From Epithemia pelagica (taxonomy: Eukaryota > Bacillariophyta > Bacillariophyceae > Surirellales > Surirellaceae), in assembly GCA_946965045.2 (NCBI GenBank), contig OX337237.1, positions 806,001 to 870,000 on the forward strand: a DNA stretch of 64,000 nucleotides, given 5' to 3'. Every line of letters starts with the position of its first letter. The stretch's first letter is position 1. Shown here piece by piece: positions 1 to 10,812 of the stretch. Position numbers and translations under genes: made by a program. A model generated the notes under the pieces. It was not told where the DNA came from and made no database searches. It saw only the letters and a program-made list of their open reading frames with translations.

Positions 1-684
1 AACAATGATGCATATTCCGCTTGTAACACCACCATAGTGTTGTCGTTTACGGGTGCTCTGTGATCCTTTGATGGTTTGGGGGTGGAGCTGTCAAAAAAGA
101 TTTTGTCACGCGACAAAATATTTCATTCAGTAAAAGATTATGATGAAACCACTCAAGGGAATACGTTACAAGTACAAAAGAGAAGCTATCCTAACCGCCA
201 GCATGGGATTCGACCGAGATCGCACCGGATTGTTATTGGCGGCGGCAGGAGCGACGGCTTTCGCCTTTGCGGTTGTCTTTTACCCCCATCTGGCTCAATG
301 GGCCAAGTCTTGGCTGCATCTTTGGTTTTTGCCCCGTGGGTTATTATGTTGTACATGAGCTTGGTGGACATTTACGGAAAATCAAGTGTGGATTTTGAAG
401 ATGCTGGCCTTGTGCAGACGATGCCCTTATCTATACCACCTTGTGTTTTTTGGCTAGCATTCGCGGAATGAAGAAACGTCGTTAACTGCGAAATGGACAA
501 TACCCTCTTTTGGGGTTGTCGGACATCAAACTATTCTACAGACGACAATCAAACTATTCTTCTCACGAAATTCTTTTGGATCTGCTACTTTTGATCGATT
601 TAGATGTGATTGTGGGTTTGGTTTGGATACAGGCTGTTGGATTCCTCTGCTTCGTACAGGGCCAACTTGTGACCATGCTTCACT
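1..684. other. No gene recognised
   Basis: Only short overlapping frames without recognisable domains, codon bias or splice structure. I see no RNA gene or repeat here. Confidence 0.5.
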
Positions 685-1296
685 CTAGATCTCTAACTTT
701 GCCATGAAGGCACTGATAGCTGCGGCCCTATCCGAGCGAGACTTGGAATTTTGAAGAAAGTTGACGTCCGAGTCCTTGAGAAAGTCGACGCCCTCGATGA
801 TTACAACACTGGCAATAAGACCGGCTTTGATAATTTGGCCCTCTACTTCTGGTTGACTCGCAATAGCTGTCGGAACCCCGCAGAGTGTGAATACGACAAA
901 AAGATGGGTAAGAAAAGACAATGCATTTTCTCCCACAAATAAGGACAATGCCACGATCAATCATGGTTGCCTACCTGCAAGGCCCTCCTTCCAGGTTTCT
1001 CCCAACCCAATGCCTGCGCCTTGCAATGGAAAGTCATCACCGCCGCTCACAGGGCCGAACCAGTCCCCAGCGAATTGATTCTGCGCCGTCTTATCAGTGA
1101 ACTGTTGTTTTTCCACAGCCTCCGTCTGACGGAGAGAAGGTTCTTGTACTTCTGCGTCAACACCGAGGCTGGCAAAACACAAGACAAGAACAACCAGAAG
1201 GACCAGGAAAAGAGGACGGGAGGAACAAAGACTCTGGATTCGACCACTCTTGGTTTGCTCTGACAGATATTGGATACTTGTAGTCTTTTTGTGCGC
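685..1296 (-). CDS. Candidate small secreted protein (weak, 5' end not found)
   Basis: A minus-strand frame opens after a TGA at 1297-1299. It encodes a hydrophobic signal-peptide-like stretch (LVLLVVLVLCFASLG) followed by a polar mature region and closes at 685. It is interrupted in frame by TGA at 961-963. A plausible intron removes that stop: donor GTAGGC starting at 974, acceptor ACAG ending at 867, 108 bp, phase 1, joining GLA to AIASQPEVEG. No ATG lies in the open frame before the hydrophobic stretch, so a further upstream exon, or no gene at all, is possible. I recognise no family. The support is the signal-peptide-like segment plus an intron of normal size. Confidence 0.28.
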
Positions 1297-1695
1297 TCAA
1301 AGTTTTGGATTTCAATTTCCGGTAAGTGTCTGCTTTGGCGATCCACATATAATAGGATAGCTCGATCGCTCCGTCAGTCCTCTGTAGAGAACGAGTGGCA
1401 TGCTTCTTCTCTGCTGGGGGTGTGTTCCGATCTTTCCAAGGCCACCGGGTGCTCGGAACGATGTTGCCCTTTTTCGGCGTACATTTAGTGTTGTTGTGAT
1501 CTCGTAGTTTTGGAATTCAATTCCCGGTATGTGTCTGGTTTGTCGATGCGTCAAAACTTGGATTGCTCCATCGTTCCGGTGTTCCTTTTACGAGAGAGGG
1601 ACATGCTGTTCCTTTCTCTGCCCTCTTCTCTAATAGTAGGGCCTTTGGTCCGATCTTTCAAAGGCCAACGAGTAGTACGGCCATTACCCACACAA
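1295..1695. repeat. Diverged tandem duplication, unit about 210 bp
   Basis: The block beginning GTTTTGGATTTCAATTTCCGG near 1300 returns near 1507 as GTTTTGGAATTCAATTCCCGG. Both copies continue with GTGTCTG, CGAT, GGAT(A/T)GCTC and CATGCT, then a CCGATCTTTC(C)AA(A)GGCCA block (near 1427 and 1650), in the same order. The copies are clearly diverged, so the duplication is old. No protein family is recognised in it. Confidence 0.6.
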
Positions 1696-2383
1696 GGTTC
1701 TATGCCGAGGCGAGGCCGCATCCAGAAACGGTCCATGTGCGTTTGGAGCCGCGGGCTCGTTCGGAATCTCCAATTTTCAATTTTCTCAAAATGTGACCCG
1801 AAAAATTCAATGTAGATGGAATGTCCGCGGAAGCGAACATCGAGCGCATTCTCTTGCATTCCCATGGTCATTTTCTACTCCTAATAAATACTCCTACGCA
1901 AAATATAGCTATGGCCCCTATACCTCAAACCTCAACGGTTTTTTAAAGGAGCGTCCAAGGTGCGACCTCTTACGACTTGGTAAGCGACCAAGACTGACTC
2001 ATTCGCAAAATCGAGACAGAACATTCCCAATTTGCGTTCGTCGTCGTCTCTCTTCCTTGTGTGGTGGTGTCCAATATACTTGTTGCGTTTGTTGTTGTGG
2101 ACGTGTAGGCGGAGACTGGTGCGAGATCAGAGAAAAAGTCAGCAACAAGACTCTCTGGGGAACCCAAGCGGAGGAGCGACGAACGAGTGAGATTGTGCGC
2201 AAGAGCAGGTACTTACTTTGTTGGCTCAAGAGTGTGAAGGACCACCAAGTCTCTCTCTATTATTCGATTCGAGAGAATTGTTGTCTCTTGTGTGGTGGCT
2301 GGATTATTCCGTTGGAAGAATCCCCAAGACTCCAAGCAATCATTGAACATCGTTTCAATCCACGGCAGTGACTGTCGGTACCC
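1696..2383. other. Upstream region of the ABC1 kinase gene; no gene seen
   Basis: A 192-codon frame on the plus strand (1793-2371) runs through here, but it is Cys/Arg-rich with no domain and looks like a chance opening in the leader of the next gene. The region probably contains the promoter and 5' UTR of the gene at 2384. I could not identify a core promoter element. Confidence 0.4.
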
Positions 2384-5300
2384 ATGACGCAAACCATGAC
2401 CTCGTTGCGGTGCACATCCAGGTCATTCCTGGTTCTCTTGATCGTCCTCGTTTGGAGTGGATTGGTCGCAACCAATGTACAAGCCTTTGTGCCTCTTCCT
2501 CCTCGTCACAATCTACAAAGTAACAATGTTGTTAGGCGCCAGTATGCCACTCCCCCCACGGACACGAATTGGTTGGAATTGCCACCCTCCTTGGCCACAT
2601 GGTGGTCGGAACAAGCGTCGTCGGGTGCTGCTGCCGCACATTCGTCGTCGTCGTCATCATTTTCGAGTTTGGGGGATCCTCTGGTTGGCCTCCAAACACT
2701 TGCAGCGTCGCTTCCCGGTCTCTCGAGTCTTCCTCCGGAATGGCACGATTTGGCCTCCTTGGCCTTGACACCCTGGCATGTGGAAATTGTCGTGGTGGTG
2801 ACCGTAATGAGCAGTCTCTTGTATTGGTTGCAGCTCCCAGAACACTACGACGAGGCACCCTACGAACCCGGTACCACCACGTACAATCCCCTCAAAGCCC
2901 AGGAGTTTTATCAACAACGTCCCGGCATGGTCCTCAAACGAATTTTGCGACTGGCCCTCTTGACGGGATCCTTCAATGTCGGCCTGGTGTGGGATTGGCT
3001 CGTCTTGGGCAAATTGTTGCGCGATGACAACTTTACCGCGCTCAAGGCGGCCGAACCGCAACGAGCCAAGACGGCCTTGCGCTTGTGCGAACAACTTGGT
3101 CCGACCTTTATCAAATTGGGACAAGCATTGAGTATTCGCACCGATTTGATTCCCGAAGCCTATGCCCTCGAATTGCGATCCTTGCAAGATGCCGTTCCAC
3201 CCTTTGATAGTACCACGGCCCGACAAGTGTTGCAACAGGAATTGCGCGTCACCGACTTGTCCACCGTCTTTGCCAGTCTCTCGTCAGAACCCGTTGCATC
3301 CGCGTCGATTGGACAAGTCTACAAGGGTACCTTGGCGAGTAAGCCGGACCAAGAAGTGGCCGTCAAGGTGCAACGACCGGGCATTTTGGCCGAAATTGCC
3401 TTGGATTTGTACGTTCTAAGACTCTTGACACCCCTCCAAACACGGTTTCAAAATCTCGTCAATGGCGTCGCCACGACACCCAAGGAATTGGAATTGGCCG
3501 TGGCCTTGGTCGATGAATGGGGTCGAGGCTTTGTCGCCGAAACGGATTATCGACTCGAGGCGCGCAATACCCAAGATTTTCAAGTCGCCATGGAATCTCG
3601 CCAGTTACATGCCGTGTGTGCCCCAACCGTTGTGGCCGATTTGGTGACGGACCGGGTCTTGGTCACGGAATGGGTCACGGGCACACGATTGGATCGCGAT
3701 GCCTCGCCCGATGTCCCCCGACTCTGCGGTGTGGCCATTAATGCCTATCTGACCATGCTCCTCGATACCGGAGTCTTGCATTGCGATCCTCATCCCGGTA
3801 CGTTTTTGTGAGATTGTGATGTGGTGGTGCTGTTGTTGTTGTTGCGGAGAGTAGTATATACTTGCAAAGACCGGACATTGGAACGATCATTTCTTACACA
3901 GCGCTATTGGATTCTCTCCATTGAAACCCACCCTCATTCTTATTATTATTCGATGAAACTTTTGGCTTATTCCCAGGCAACTTGCTTCGTACCACGGATG
4001 GAAAGTTGTGTGTGTTGGATTGGGGCATGACCTTGCAGGTTCCCGACAATTTGCAATATGCCCTGCTGGAATTGATTGCCCATATCAATGTCGAAAATTA
4101 CGAGGCCATTCCGCAAGATTTTATCAATTTGGGATTTTCCCCCGAGGGCGTCACGGCCGATCGATTGAAACAATCGGGCATTACCGAAGGATTGACCTTT
4201 GCCTTTCGACAATTGAGTGCCGGTGGGGGACCCAAGAAAATTCAAGAACGAGTCAAGGCCGAATTTCAAGAACGGTACGTAACACAATGGAAGTGAAAGA
4301 ATGAAAGCACTGCTGGGATTTCTCACAAGTGTGTCGCTGGGATTCTGTAGATACGGTGCGGAACTGTCCGATAACGAACTCCGTGAAGCGGCACGAGCCG
4401 AAATGCTGGAACGCATGGAAGCGCAATTGGCTTCGGAAGGAGTCGATGTCAAGGGTGTGACGAATATTATGGAAGAAATGTCCAAACGAAACCGTGAATT
4501 CTTCCAATTGCCACCCTATGTCCTTTATGTCGCCCGTGCCTTTTCCACCTTGGAAGGAATTGGCCTGAGTATTGACGAGAACTATGCCATTGTACAGGAA
4601 TGCTATCCGTACCTCGCCCGACGCTTGTTTACCGACCGTTCGCCACGGGCCAAGCGGGCGTTGCGGGCCATGTTGGGATTATCCGAAGACGCCGAACAGG
4701 AACAACCTCTGGCGTCGCAACAGACAACGACTTCGGCGCTCTCGTTTGTACAGAATGGAGCCGCTTCGGCCGTGGCAGGTGCGGATACCGACCAGACTGG
4801 GTCCAGCAACTCCTTGTCTCCCGGAAAACTGATTGAAATGTCACAAGGCTTTGCGTCCTACACGGCCGCGACCGCCAATGTCGACCGGGATGGAGCCGGC
4901 CAACAAGAGGCCATTCGTGAATTGGCCAAACTCATTCTCCTGAGTCCAAAAGGGTCCACTATTCAAGATATTTTGGTGGAAGAATCGGCTCGGTTGGGTG
5001 ACGCCGCTACACGAGCCGCCTTGCGCAGGGCCTTGTTGGAGAATCCGGCCGCACAGGTTGCCAAGGCAGCACTTCAAACACCCAAGCAGATTTTGGAGCA
5101 ATTCCAGCCCTTGGGACGGATCCTTCCTGGTCCATTGAAAAAAGCCTTGGTGGATCGTCCCTCGGAACTACCAGAGCTGTTGGAAGCCCTCTTGGCCAGC
5201 AACAGTGAAGACGAAACTGTCTTGGCCACGGCTGCGGAACTGCGGGATGCCTTGGTTGCTCTATTTCAAGAAAATATGGAGGACTTGAGGCCCAACGGAT

Positions 5301-5617
5301 CTGGTGGCAATTCTCCGGAAAGTTTGCAACAAATGGCCGCATCGCTCGCTCAAACAGTCGGCAGAAGCGATGATGGAAACACCAATGCCAGTCTCGATCT
5401 CATGGCGCAACGAGAACGTTTGAATTCTCTTGTGACAGAGGAATTGCCAGGCGTGGCCGCTTTGGGACGTCGTTTGGGCGCTGGCTTACTACGAAGAGCC
5501 GCCTACCGCGCCGATCAGAGTACGGTTCTTCCAGAAGCGACGCGGAAAACCCTGGTGGATGCCAATCGACGATTAGCGACAGCGGTAGACGTGGATGACA
5601 GTAATGACCAAGAATAG
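2384..5617 (+). CDS. ABC1/UbiB-family atypical kinase, plastid-targeted (ABC1K)
   Basis: Three exons, 2384-3797, 3977-4274 and 4351-5617, joined by GTACGT..CAG and GTACGT..TAG introns that keep frame, give 992 aa. Residues 1-34 form a signal peptide. Cleavage at VQA|F places Phe at +1, the diatom plastid-import signature. The ABC1 core is complete. It has the KxGQ motif (KLGQ, about residues 244-247), the Ala-rich loop replacing the Gly loop (VASASIGQVYKG, about 303-314), the VAVK lysine (328), HCDPHPGN across the exon 1/2 junction, and DWGM in exon 2. This family (ABC1K in plastoglobules and thylakoids, ADCK/Coq8 in mitochondria) acts in prenyl-lipid and quinone homeostasis. The C-terminal half (about 600-992) is helical and Gln/Ala-rich, as in many algal members. 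The substrate is not deducible. The ATG at 2384 is chosen because it starts the signal peptide. Confidence 0.93.
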
Positions 5618-5776
5618 ACATGTTATTATACTTTTATCAATCATTGTCATTGGTAGACTGCAGGCATCTCATTGGGTCTTTCTACATATCGCAACGGCAA
5701 AATGAGGGAGGAGTACAATGTCCTTCATTTCAGCATAAAATAATGGGTCATTTTTCCACAAGTATCATCCAGTGCC

Positions 5777-6952
5777 CTAACATTCAATCAAATTCTTGCA
5801 ACGAAGGACCCAATCAAATTCTTGCAATGAAGGACCATCCAACAAAAGCTTGTACACGGCAGAGTTCTTGTCCACCAACGGAAGCCTTTCAGATTTAGAG
5901 GTCTGCCCGGATGGCATGTCACCTCCAAGAACAACAATTTCATTGGAAACAACAACTGCTGCGCTAAACTCGCTTTGAGATTCCCTAAATTCAGGAAGGC
6001 TCCAGACTGTATTGCGTTTCGTGTCAAAAACCTCCACGGAACGCACTCCATCGTCAGCTTCGCCAGTAAAATCAAGAACTCGAGGGTCACGACTACCTCC
6101 GACCACAACCAGGCAAGATCCAACGCGGACAACAGAATAACACACACGAAGAACCAGATCCTTGTGCATTTTCCATGACAACGAAGATGCAAGGGTCGAT
6201 TCTTCATCATCTCTGCCATCATTGCCCGAATCGGTCAACAAGTCGAAGTATTCGACTGGAGTTAACTCCTCTTTTCTTCCAATAATCTCACACAATCCAC
6301 CAACAGCGTAGACACGCGAACCAATGGCGGCCATCCCAAAATAACTACGAGGAACATTCAGGGATGGTCCCTGGAAAATGAAAGGTTGACTTGCTTGAGA
6401 TATGTCAAGAATATCCACATTTCCATTTTTTCCTCCACCAATTACGATATACCTGTTTTGGACAACAGCAGCTGAGGACGACCATGCGTGCGTAGTAGAC
6501 AAACGGCACTCCAATGTTTTCCATGGTGTTTCCTTCTCAGTCTTGTTCAAATTAGCACTTGATAGTAAATCTGAGACTTGAATCCGCTCAATGGAATCCA
6601 GCATCCCTCCTCCAATGGCATAGACATAGCCATTACAGACAACCGCTGCAAGTCCTTCTCGCCGTTCATTCATCTTGGGACCTCTTGGATGTTGCTTGTG
6701 TGTGCTTCCATCACCATGGAAAAGAAGCACCGATTGAGTAACCTTATCAGTCGAATGGTTGGACCGAGAGGGCCTTTGGCCTCCCAAAACGACGATAACT
6801 TCTTCGCTTTCATCATGGGGAACATGTACGACTACCAATGCGTGTTCCCAACGTTGACACACTCCAGATGGGTTTGTAATCCATTGTGGTTCTTCTTGAT
6901 TGTTGCCCAAAACGAGTCCGGACAAACGTGCCTGCTCTTTCATGTCCTGCAT
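5777..6952 (-). CDS. Kelch-repeat beta-propeller protein
   Basis: 391 aa from the first ATG (6952). The open frame extends upstream without an ATG to 6985 and beyond. Successive blades carry the Kelch pattern of a Gly-Gly pair after a hydrophobic strand, followed by Tyr and Trp: VVLGG, YAIGGG, IVIGGG, YAVGG, VVVGG, IVVLGG. Six blades cover almost the whole length, and no BTB, F-box or membrane segment is visible. It is probably a cytosolic or nuclear protein-interaction scaffold; the partner is unknown. The last codons lie inside a 26-bp tandem duplication (5786-5837), so the C-terminus has been remodelled. The end of the protein lies 160 bp from the tail-to-tail ABC1 kinase gene. Confidence 0.85.
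   Translation of the reverse strand: MQDMKEQARLSGLVLGNNQEEPQWITNPSGVCQRWEHALVVVHVPHDESEEVIVVLGGQRPSRSNHSTDKVTQSVLLFHGDGSTHKQHPRGPKMNERREGLAAVVCNGYVYAIGGGMLDSIERIQVSDLLSSANLNKTEKETPWKTLECRLSTTHAWSSSAAVVQNRYIVIGGGKNGNVDILDISQASQPFIFQGPSLNVPRSYFGMAAIGSRVYAVGGLCEIIGRKEELTPVEYFDLLTDSGNDGRDDEESTLASSLSWKMHKDLVLRVCYSVVRVGSCLVVVGGSRDPRVLDFTGEADDGVRSVEVFDTKRNTVWSLPEFRESQSEFSAAVVVSNEIVVLGGDMPSGQTSKSERLPLVDKNSAVYKLLLDGPSLQEFDWVLRCKNLIEC
5786..5837. repeat. 26-bp tandem duplication in the Kelch gene 3' end
   Basis: Units 5786-5811 and 5812-5837 differ at two bases. 26 is not a multiple of three, so the duplication shifts the reading frame of the last codons of the Kelch gene. Confidence 0.85.
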
Positions 6953-7664
6953 CGTAACGCTGTGCCTTCTACATTCAATGGACAATATGAAACGTTCCAG
7001 TTGGAATGGGTGGTAAAGGGATTATGTTCTTGTTGCTGTTGTTGTTGCTTCGCTTCTCCGTTATTTTTCAAGTTTTGGTGAAAAGTATGCGCTTCGATCG
7101 TGGACTAGCACGTTTTCGTGGGATTGAGGTCCAAATACATAACATAAACCAGATTCAGTTCCGTTCTACTGAATCGTCCGAACCTCTAGCATTTCATCTT
7201 TCCATGACGTAATAGACATTGCTACTGCTGTATTCCTTGTTCTGTAGTGGCTCTATCGCTTGTTGTTGAGTAAAGTTCGAATAATGCCAGGATCTCTCTC
7301 TTCTTGTGGTTCTTGCAATGCAGACCTTTCTGCATTGATCCATTGGCGCAACTCACAAAGCATGTTTGTATGCTAGGATTGTCCTTGCTACCACTACTCA
7401 CTTGAGCACATGTAGAGTCTCCGTTCTTGTCCGAGGGAGGACGATGAGTCCAAGACTGCTTTTTGTTCATGTGTTTGGACGACCCAAGAATTTTGTTGCA
7501 GTTGCCGATCGAACCTAGCGGTGTGTGGTATAGGGTCAACACGTTAGCAAGCACAGTAAAGGAGTTACTGGTGGTGGTATGTAGGAGTTGCCAGCGGTTG
7601 CGATCCCAAGTCCCAACCTCGCAACTGTGGACGTCTCATGGTTGTGTATTGGAACACATCGTTC
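6953..7664. other. No gene recognised
   Basis: Spacer between the Kelch gene and the periplasmic-binding-protein-like pseudogene. A 110-codon minus frame (7222-7554) has no recognisable feature. Confidence 0.45.
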
Positions 7665-8293
7665 TCATACCAAGGGAAGTGCCAATTGTTGCGGTCCCAG
7701 TCCAGGCACGGCATTGAGTAGATTGCGTCCCTCTCGAGGAATGATTTGGTTCATGGTTCGTTGGTAAATGTCACCATAGTTGCCAACCAACGAGATGCAA
7801 TCGACAAAGGCTTGTCGCATGGCATCGCCAAACAAGGAAAGAGCCGGTATTCGGGTGGCTGTGGATTGCGAAAGTTCCTCTTCTTCGGCATAAATCAAAG
7901 CCATGATCAGCCAATTCACCAATCCAGAAAACAAGGCATCGTCGTTCCGCGTCGCCAACCCGTACACTCGGTCATTGGCATTGTCGTAGTAGTGTGGCGT
8001 TGACAAGACCCACGATGGCCCATCCGTCGTTGGTTCCGATACTTGGTCGTCAATGTAATTTGTTCACCCACGACAACATCCACAGTCCCTTCCACCAAGG
8101 CTTGAAATCCCGCCGCTTGGTCAGAAAGAGGCACAATCGTCAAATGACCATCATCCCGATTCCCTTGTCCTTGAAACAAGGCGGCGGTCAAGGCCCGACA
8201 AAATTCGACATCAAAGTCGAACCAGGTTGGATCCTTCCATTCATACACTCCGCACTGAAGAAAGCCTCGTTGTTGCATGGCGGTAATTTTCGG
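7665..8293 (-). pseudogene. Second amino-acid-binding-protein-like (SBP_bac_3) domain, broken
   Basis: Directly downstream of, and in the same frame as, the 8294-9979 protein, separated from it only by TGA at 8294-8296. The sequence after the stop repeats the ectodomain of the intact part. It has an FLQCGVYEWK start, VVVGEQITL (compare VVVGEVLLD), and the GNYGDIYQRTMNQIIPREGRN ending (compare GHYGELYERSMQALFPRGG). A one-base deletion near 8040, between LTTK and the codons for VSEPTTDG, switches frame, so about 85 residues lie in one frame and about 125 in the next. The simplest reading is a former two-domain protein, or a tandem duplicate, now truncated. A 51-nt splice (GTAGAC..TTCAG) could remove the TGA in frame but would not repair the frameshift and would delete conserved residues. 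Confidence 0.75.
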
Positions 8294-9979
8294 TCAAGGG
8301 TCTACCTGATTGGCATCTGGTCGATCGGGGGATGATCCAGTGAGAGGAAAACTGTACAAGAGACCCGTATTGTCGTCCGTAGTATGCAGTGCATTCAAGC
8401 CACCACGGGGGAACAAGGCTTGCATGGATCGTTCGTACAACTCTCCATAATGTCCTCCGGCCGCCACGGCATACAAGAGACGATCCGCCAAAACCTCATC
8501 CAGGCCGTCGTCGAGCAACGAGCCCAGACTGGTCCGATCGTCACTCGCCAAGGCTTGTTGCGCCATGGCTTGAGTAAGACCCAAACCTTCGGCCACATAC
8601 AGCAGATCCATGACGGAATGGACCAACTGGCTCCATTCCGTGTCGACCGTGCTGCGTGTCGCAATCGCCAGTGGATTCCGTGACAAGAGACTGCTGCTGT
8701 ACGCCACATCCTCCTGATACCCCGCATTGCGAAAGGTTTCGAGACTCAAATCCAACAAGACTTCTCCTACCACAACTTGAACCGTGCCCTTTTTCAATTG
8801 TTGAATACATTGTCCCATCGAATTTTGCGTCACGATCGTAGCCGTCGGCAGGTAGTCCAGAATGACTGCCACATTTTGGACGGTACACACTGAAAGATTT
8901 GTTGGACACTCGTCGATATCGCTGACATTGGTAGTATTATCAATGCAGGCAATCGATTCGGGTCGTCCGGCAAAGCCCAACCCGGAATAATAATAGGGTG
9001 TTGCAAAGGACAGGCCCCGGTCCGCAATGGGCAATCGTATACTTCGTTCCAAGGTTACCGTTGTGGCTTCGGCCAAGACATCAATTTCTCGATTCTCCAA
9101 TTTGGAAAAGCGATTGGGAATGCCCACGGGGACAAATTCGACCCGTGTCGCATCTTGCAACACGACATGGGCCATTGCACGACAGACATCGGCCAAAAGT
9201 CCTTGGACCTTGCCTCCCGACGATGGAGCGGAAAGTCCCGGAGTGGGGAGTTGTACGCCACATAGGACAAGCTGTCGTTCTTGAATGAGTTGCAAGGTCG
9301 AAACAGTATCCAACGGAGGAGGGTTGCCACCTCCTCCCAGTGGTCCCTTTGCAGTGTTAGTGTTGGTGTCGTCTTGGTTGCGATTCCGGAGGGTCAGACC
9401 CAACACAATGGCCACCACGGCGGCCATGACAAAACACACGAGATCCACGACCAATCGCTTTTTGCGACAGGGATAAAACTGACCGTGAGCGTCGTCGTCC
9501 CGGTCATTGTCGTCATCCCGCAAGTGTTGAACGACTTCGGCTTGAACGGCTCGTTGCAAGAGCCGTTGTCCAATTTCCGCTTCCAATTCGGCATCGGTAA
9601 TGCATCGGGCCACGGGTGCACCACCGCCACCACCCGAGGACGACGATGCGGCAATCATTGGTTCATCATCCGGCTTGTCGTCGTCGTCGTCGTTGTCAGT
9701 ATCCTCATTCTCCTGGTCATTGGTCGGTGGTAAATGGTGTGTCGGTCGTGATTGTGGTGTTGGTTGCGAGTCGATCAAAAGGGCCGTGCCGTTGAGACTC
9801 GAGGACCGTGATGAATCTGGGACATTAGGACTCGTAGTGTTGTTTGGCTCCTCTTCCTGGACATGCGGGGCGGCAGCCGTCGTGGTGGTGGCCGTGCCAG
9901 AACGGGTCCGTTTTGTCAAATTCTCTTGCTGCTCTTCTTCTTCTGGTACAGTAGTTGCAGCTGGAGTATTGCTCGTCAT
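8294..9979 (-). CDS. Single-pass membrane protein with bacterial amino-acid-binding-protein-like ectodomain
   Basis: 561 aa. Residues 1-170 are acidic, Thr/Ser-rich and presumably cytosolic. A single membrane span lies at about 176-197, and a polar linker leads to a family-3 solute-binding-protein fold from about 230 to 550. The fold shows RQLVLCGV, a lobe with PIADRGLSFATPYYYSG, the hinge-return VVVGEVLLDLS, and a C-terminal YGELYERSMQALFPRGGLNAL that resembles bacterial general amino-acid-binding proteins of the AapJ type. In bacteria such proteins feed ABC transporters. A membrane-tethered algal version would more likely be a sensor or scavenger receptor, which is inference. The ATG overlaps the stop of the upstream ORF (ATGA). 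The reading frame ends at a TGA followed in frame by a second, damaged copy of the domain. Confidence 0.72.
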   Translation of the reverse strand: MTSNTPAATTVPEEEEQQENLTKRTRSGTATTTTAAAPHVQEEEPNNTTSPNVPDSSRSSSLNGTALLIDSQPTPQSRPTHHLPPTNDQENEDTDNDDDDDKPDDEPMIAASSSSGGGGGAPVARCITDAELEAEIGQRLLQRAVQAEVVQHLRDDDNDRDDDAHGQFYPCRKKRLVVDLVCFVMAAVVAIVLGLTLRNRNQDDTNTNTAKGPLGGGGNPPPLDTVSTLQLIQERQLVLCGVQLPTPGLSAPSSGGKVQGLLADVCRAMAHVVLQDATRVEFVPVGIPNRFSKLENREIDVLAEATTVTLERSIRLPIADRGLSFATPYYYSGLGFAGRPESIACIDNTTNVSDIDECPTNLSVCTVQNVAVILDYLPTATIVTQNSMGQCIQQLKKGTVQVVVGEVLLDLSLETFRNAGYQEDVAYSSSLLSRNPLAIATRSTVDTEWSQLVHSVMDLLYVAEGLGLTQAMAQQALASDDRTSLGSLLDDGLDEVLADRLLYAVAAGGHYGELYERSMQALFPRGGLNALHTTDDNTGLLYSFPLTGSSPDRPDANQVDP

Positions 9980-10812
9980 GGACAGTGGTGGTTGTTCTGT
10001 TGTGGTTGTTCGGCAGAGGGTGGCACTGATGGTCCAATATTCGTTTTCGTATCATGAGTATTGATGGGTGGAGAGGGTTGAACGCGAAAGGCACCCGGGA
10101 TTCCCGAGGCGACCGAGGAATTGGTGGTGGAGAATCGAGGGTTGGATCCCGGACGGAGGGGATCCAGTTTTTCGAGCCGCGTCATGGTGGTGGTGGTAGG
10201 AGGAGGAGGAGTGCGAGTCGAAGTTCCATTCGTTGCGTTACTCCTGTTAGTTCTTGAAGAAGACGACGACGACGATTCTCCCTCCTTCTTGTTGAGTGTG
10301 GCCGGTGACTCCACCTCCTTTTTGGATATCGAGACCTTACGGGAGGAGGAGGACGATGCTGTAATATTCTTATTGGGTGCTCGGGTCGGATTCTCCGCAC
10401 TGGATGGTTCCGATACTACTGGACTTGGAATATTATTACCAGAGTCGTTGTTGCATGGTTCATCGTGTCGTCTCGCAGTTGTTGCATTCGTCGTCATCGT
10501 AGTTGTAGCCACAACCGCCGCCGAGGCACCTTCTCTTCTTCCATCATGTTGGTGTTGTTGTGTCAAGGCCAAGATACTACTCGTTCGATATTGCAATTCG
10601 GCCGATTCCTGAATGGCCAATTCGGTTTCATCAAACAAGCGTTCTTCCGTCGCTGTTCTTGTGGTTGTTGCAGTGGCGGCTGCTGCTGCTTGGGATTGTG
10701 GATGAGATTGCGTAGATGGTGGTGAAGATGCTGGTAATGCTGATTGTGTCATGGATGCTGGTTCGTTCATAGGAGGATCATGATCATCATGATGATTGGA
10801 CGATTCACTCAT
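9976..10812 (-). CDS. Low-complexity Ser/Thr/Asn-rich ORF, possible N-terminal part of the next protein
   Basis: 278 aa from the ATG at 10812; the open frame begins earlier at a GTG. The composition is Ser, Thr, Ala, Asn and Gln runs with no folded domain. Near the C-terminus it carries IPGAFRVQP, which recalls the LPGAFRYS/LPGAVSYS motif in the cytosolic N-termini of the LRR proteins in this window. Its TGA overlaps the ATG of the solute-binding-protein-like gene by the four bases ATGA. A missed splice or a one-base shift could make it the N-terminus of that protein, as in the LRR family where such a leader precedes the membrane span. Alternatively it is an independent or non-coding ORF. Confidence 0.4.
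   Translation of the reverse strand: MSESSNHHDDHDPPMNEPASMTQSALPASSPPSTQSHPQSQAAAAATATTTRTATEERLFDETELAIQESAELQYRTSSILALTQQHQHDGRREGASAAVVATTTMTTNATTARRHDEPCNNDSGNNIPSPVVSEPSSAENPTRAPNKNITASSSSSRKVSISKKEVESPATLNKKEGESSSSSSSRTNRSNATNGTSTRTPPPPTTTTMTRLEKLDPLRPGSNPRFSTTNSSVASGIPGAFRVQPSPPINTHDTKTNIGPSVPPSAEQPQQNNHHCP

Noticed and set aside
1793-2371. 192-codon plus-strand frame before the ABC1 kinase
   Set aside because: No domain, Cys/Arg-rich composition as in non-coding leader sequence, and it overlaps the expected promoter/5' UTR.
8277-8307. 51-nt intron (GTAGAC..TTCAG) that would remove the TGA at 8294
   Set aside because: Too short compared with the other introns here, it would delete conserved domain-start residues, and it does not cure the later frameshift.
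9600-10612. Long Val/Gly/Ser-rich plus-strand frames opposite the receptor-like gene
   Set aside because: Shadows of the Thr/Ser/Asp-rich minus-strand coding sequence.
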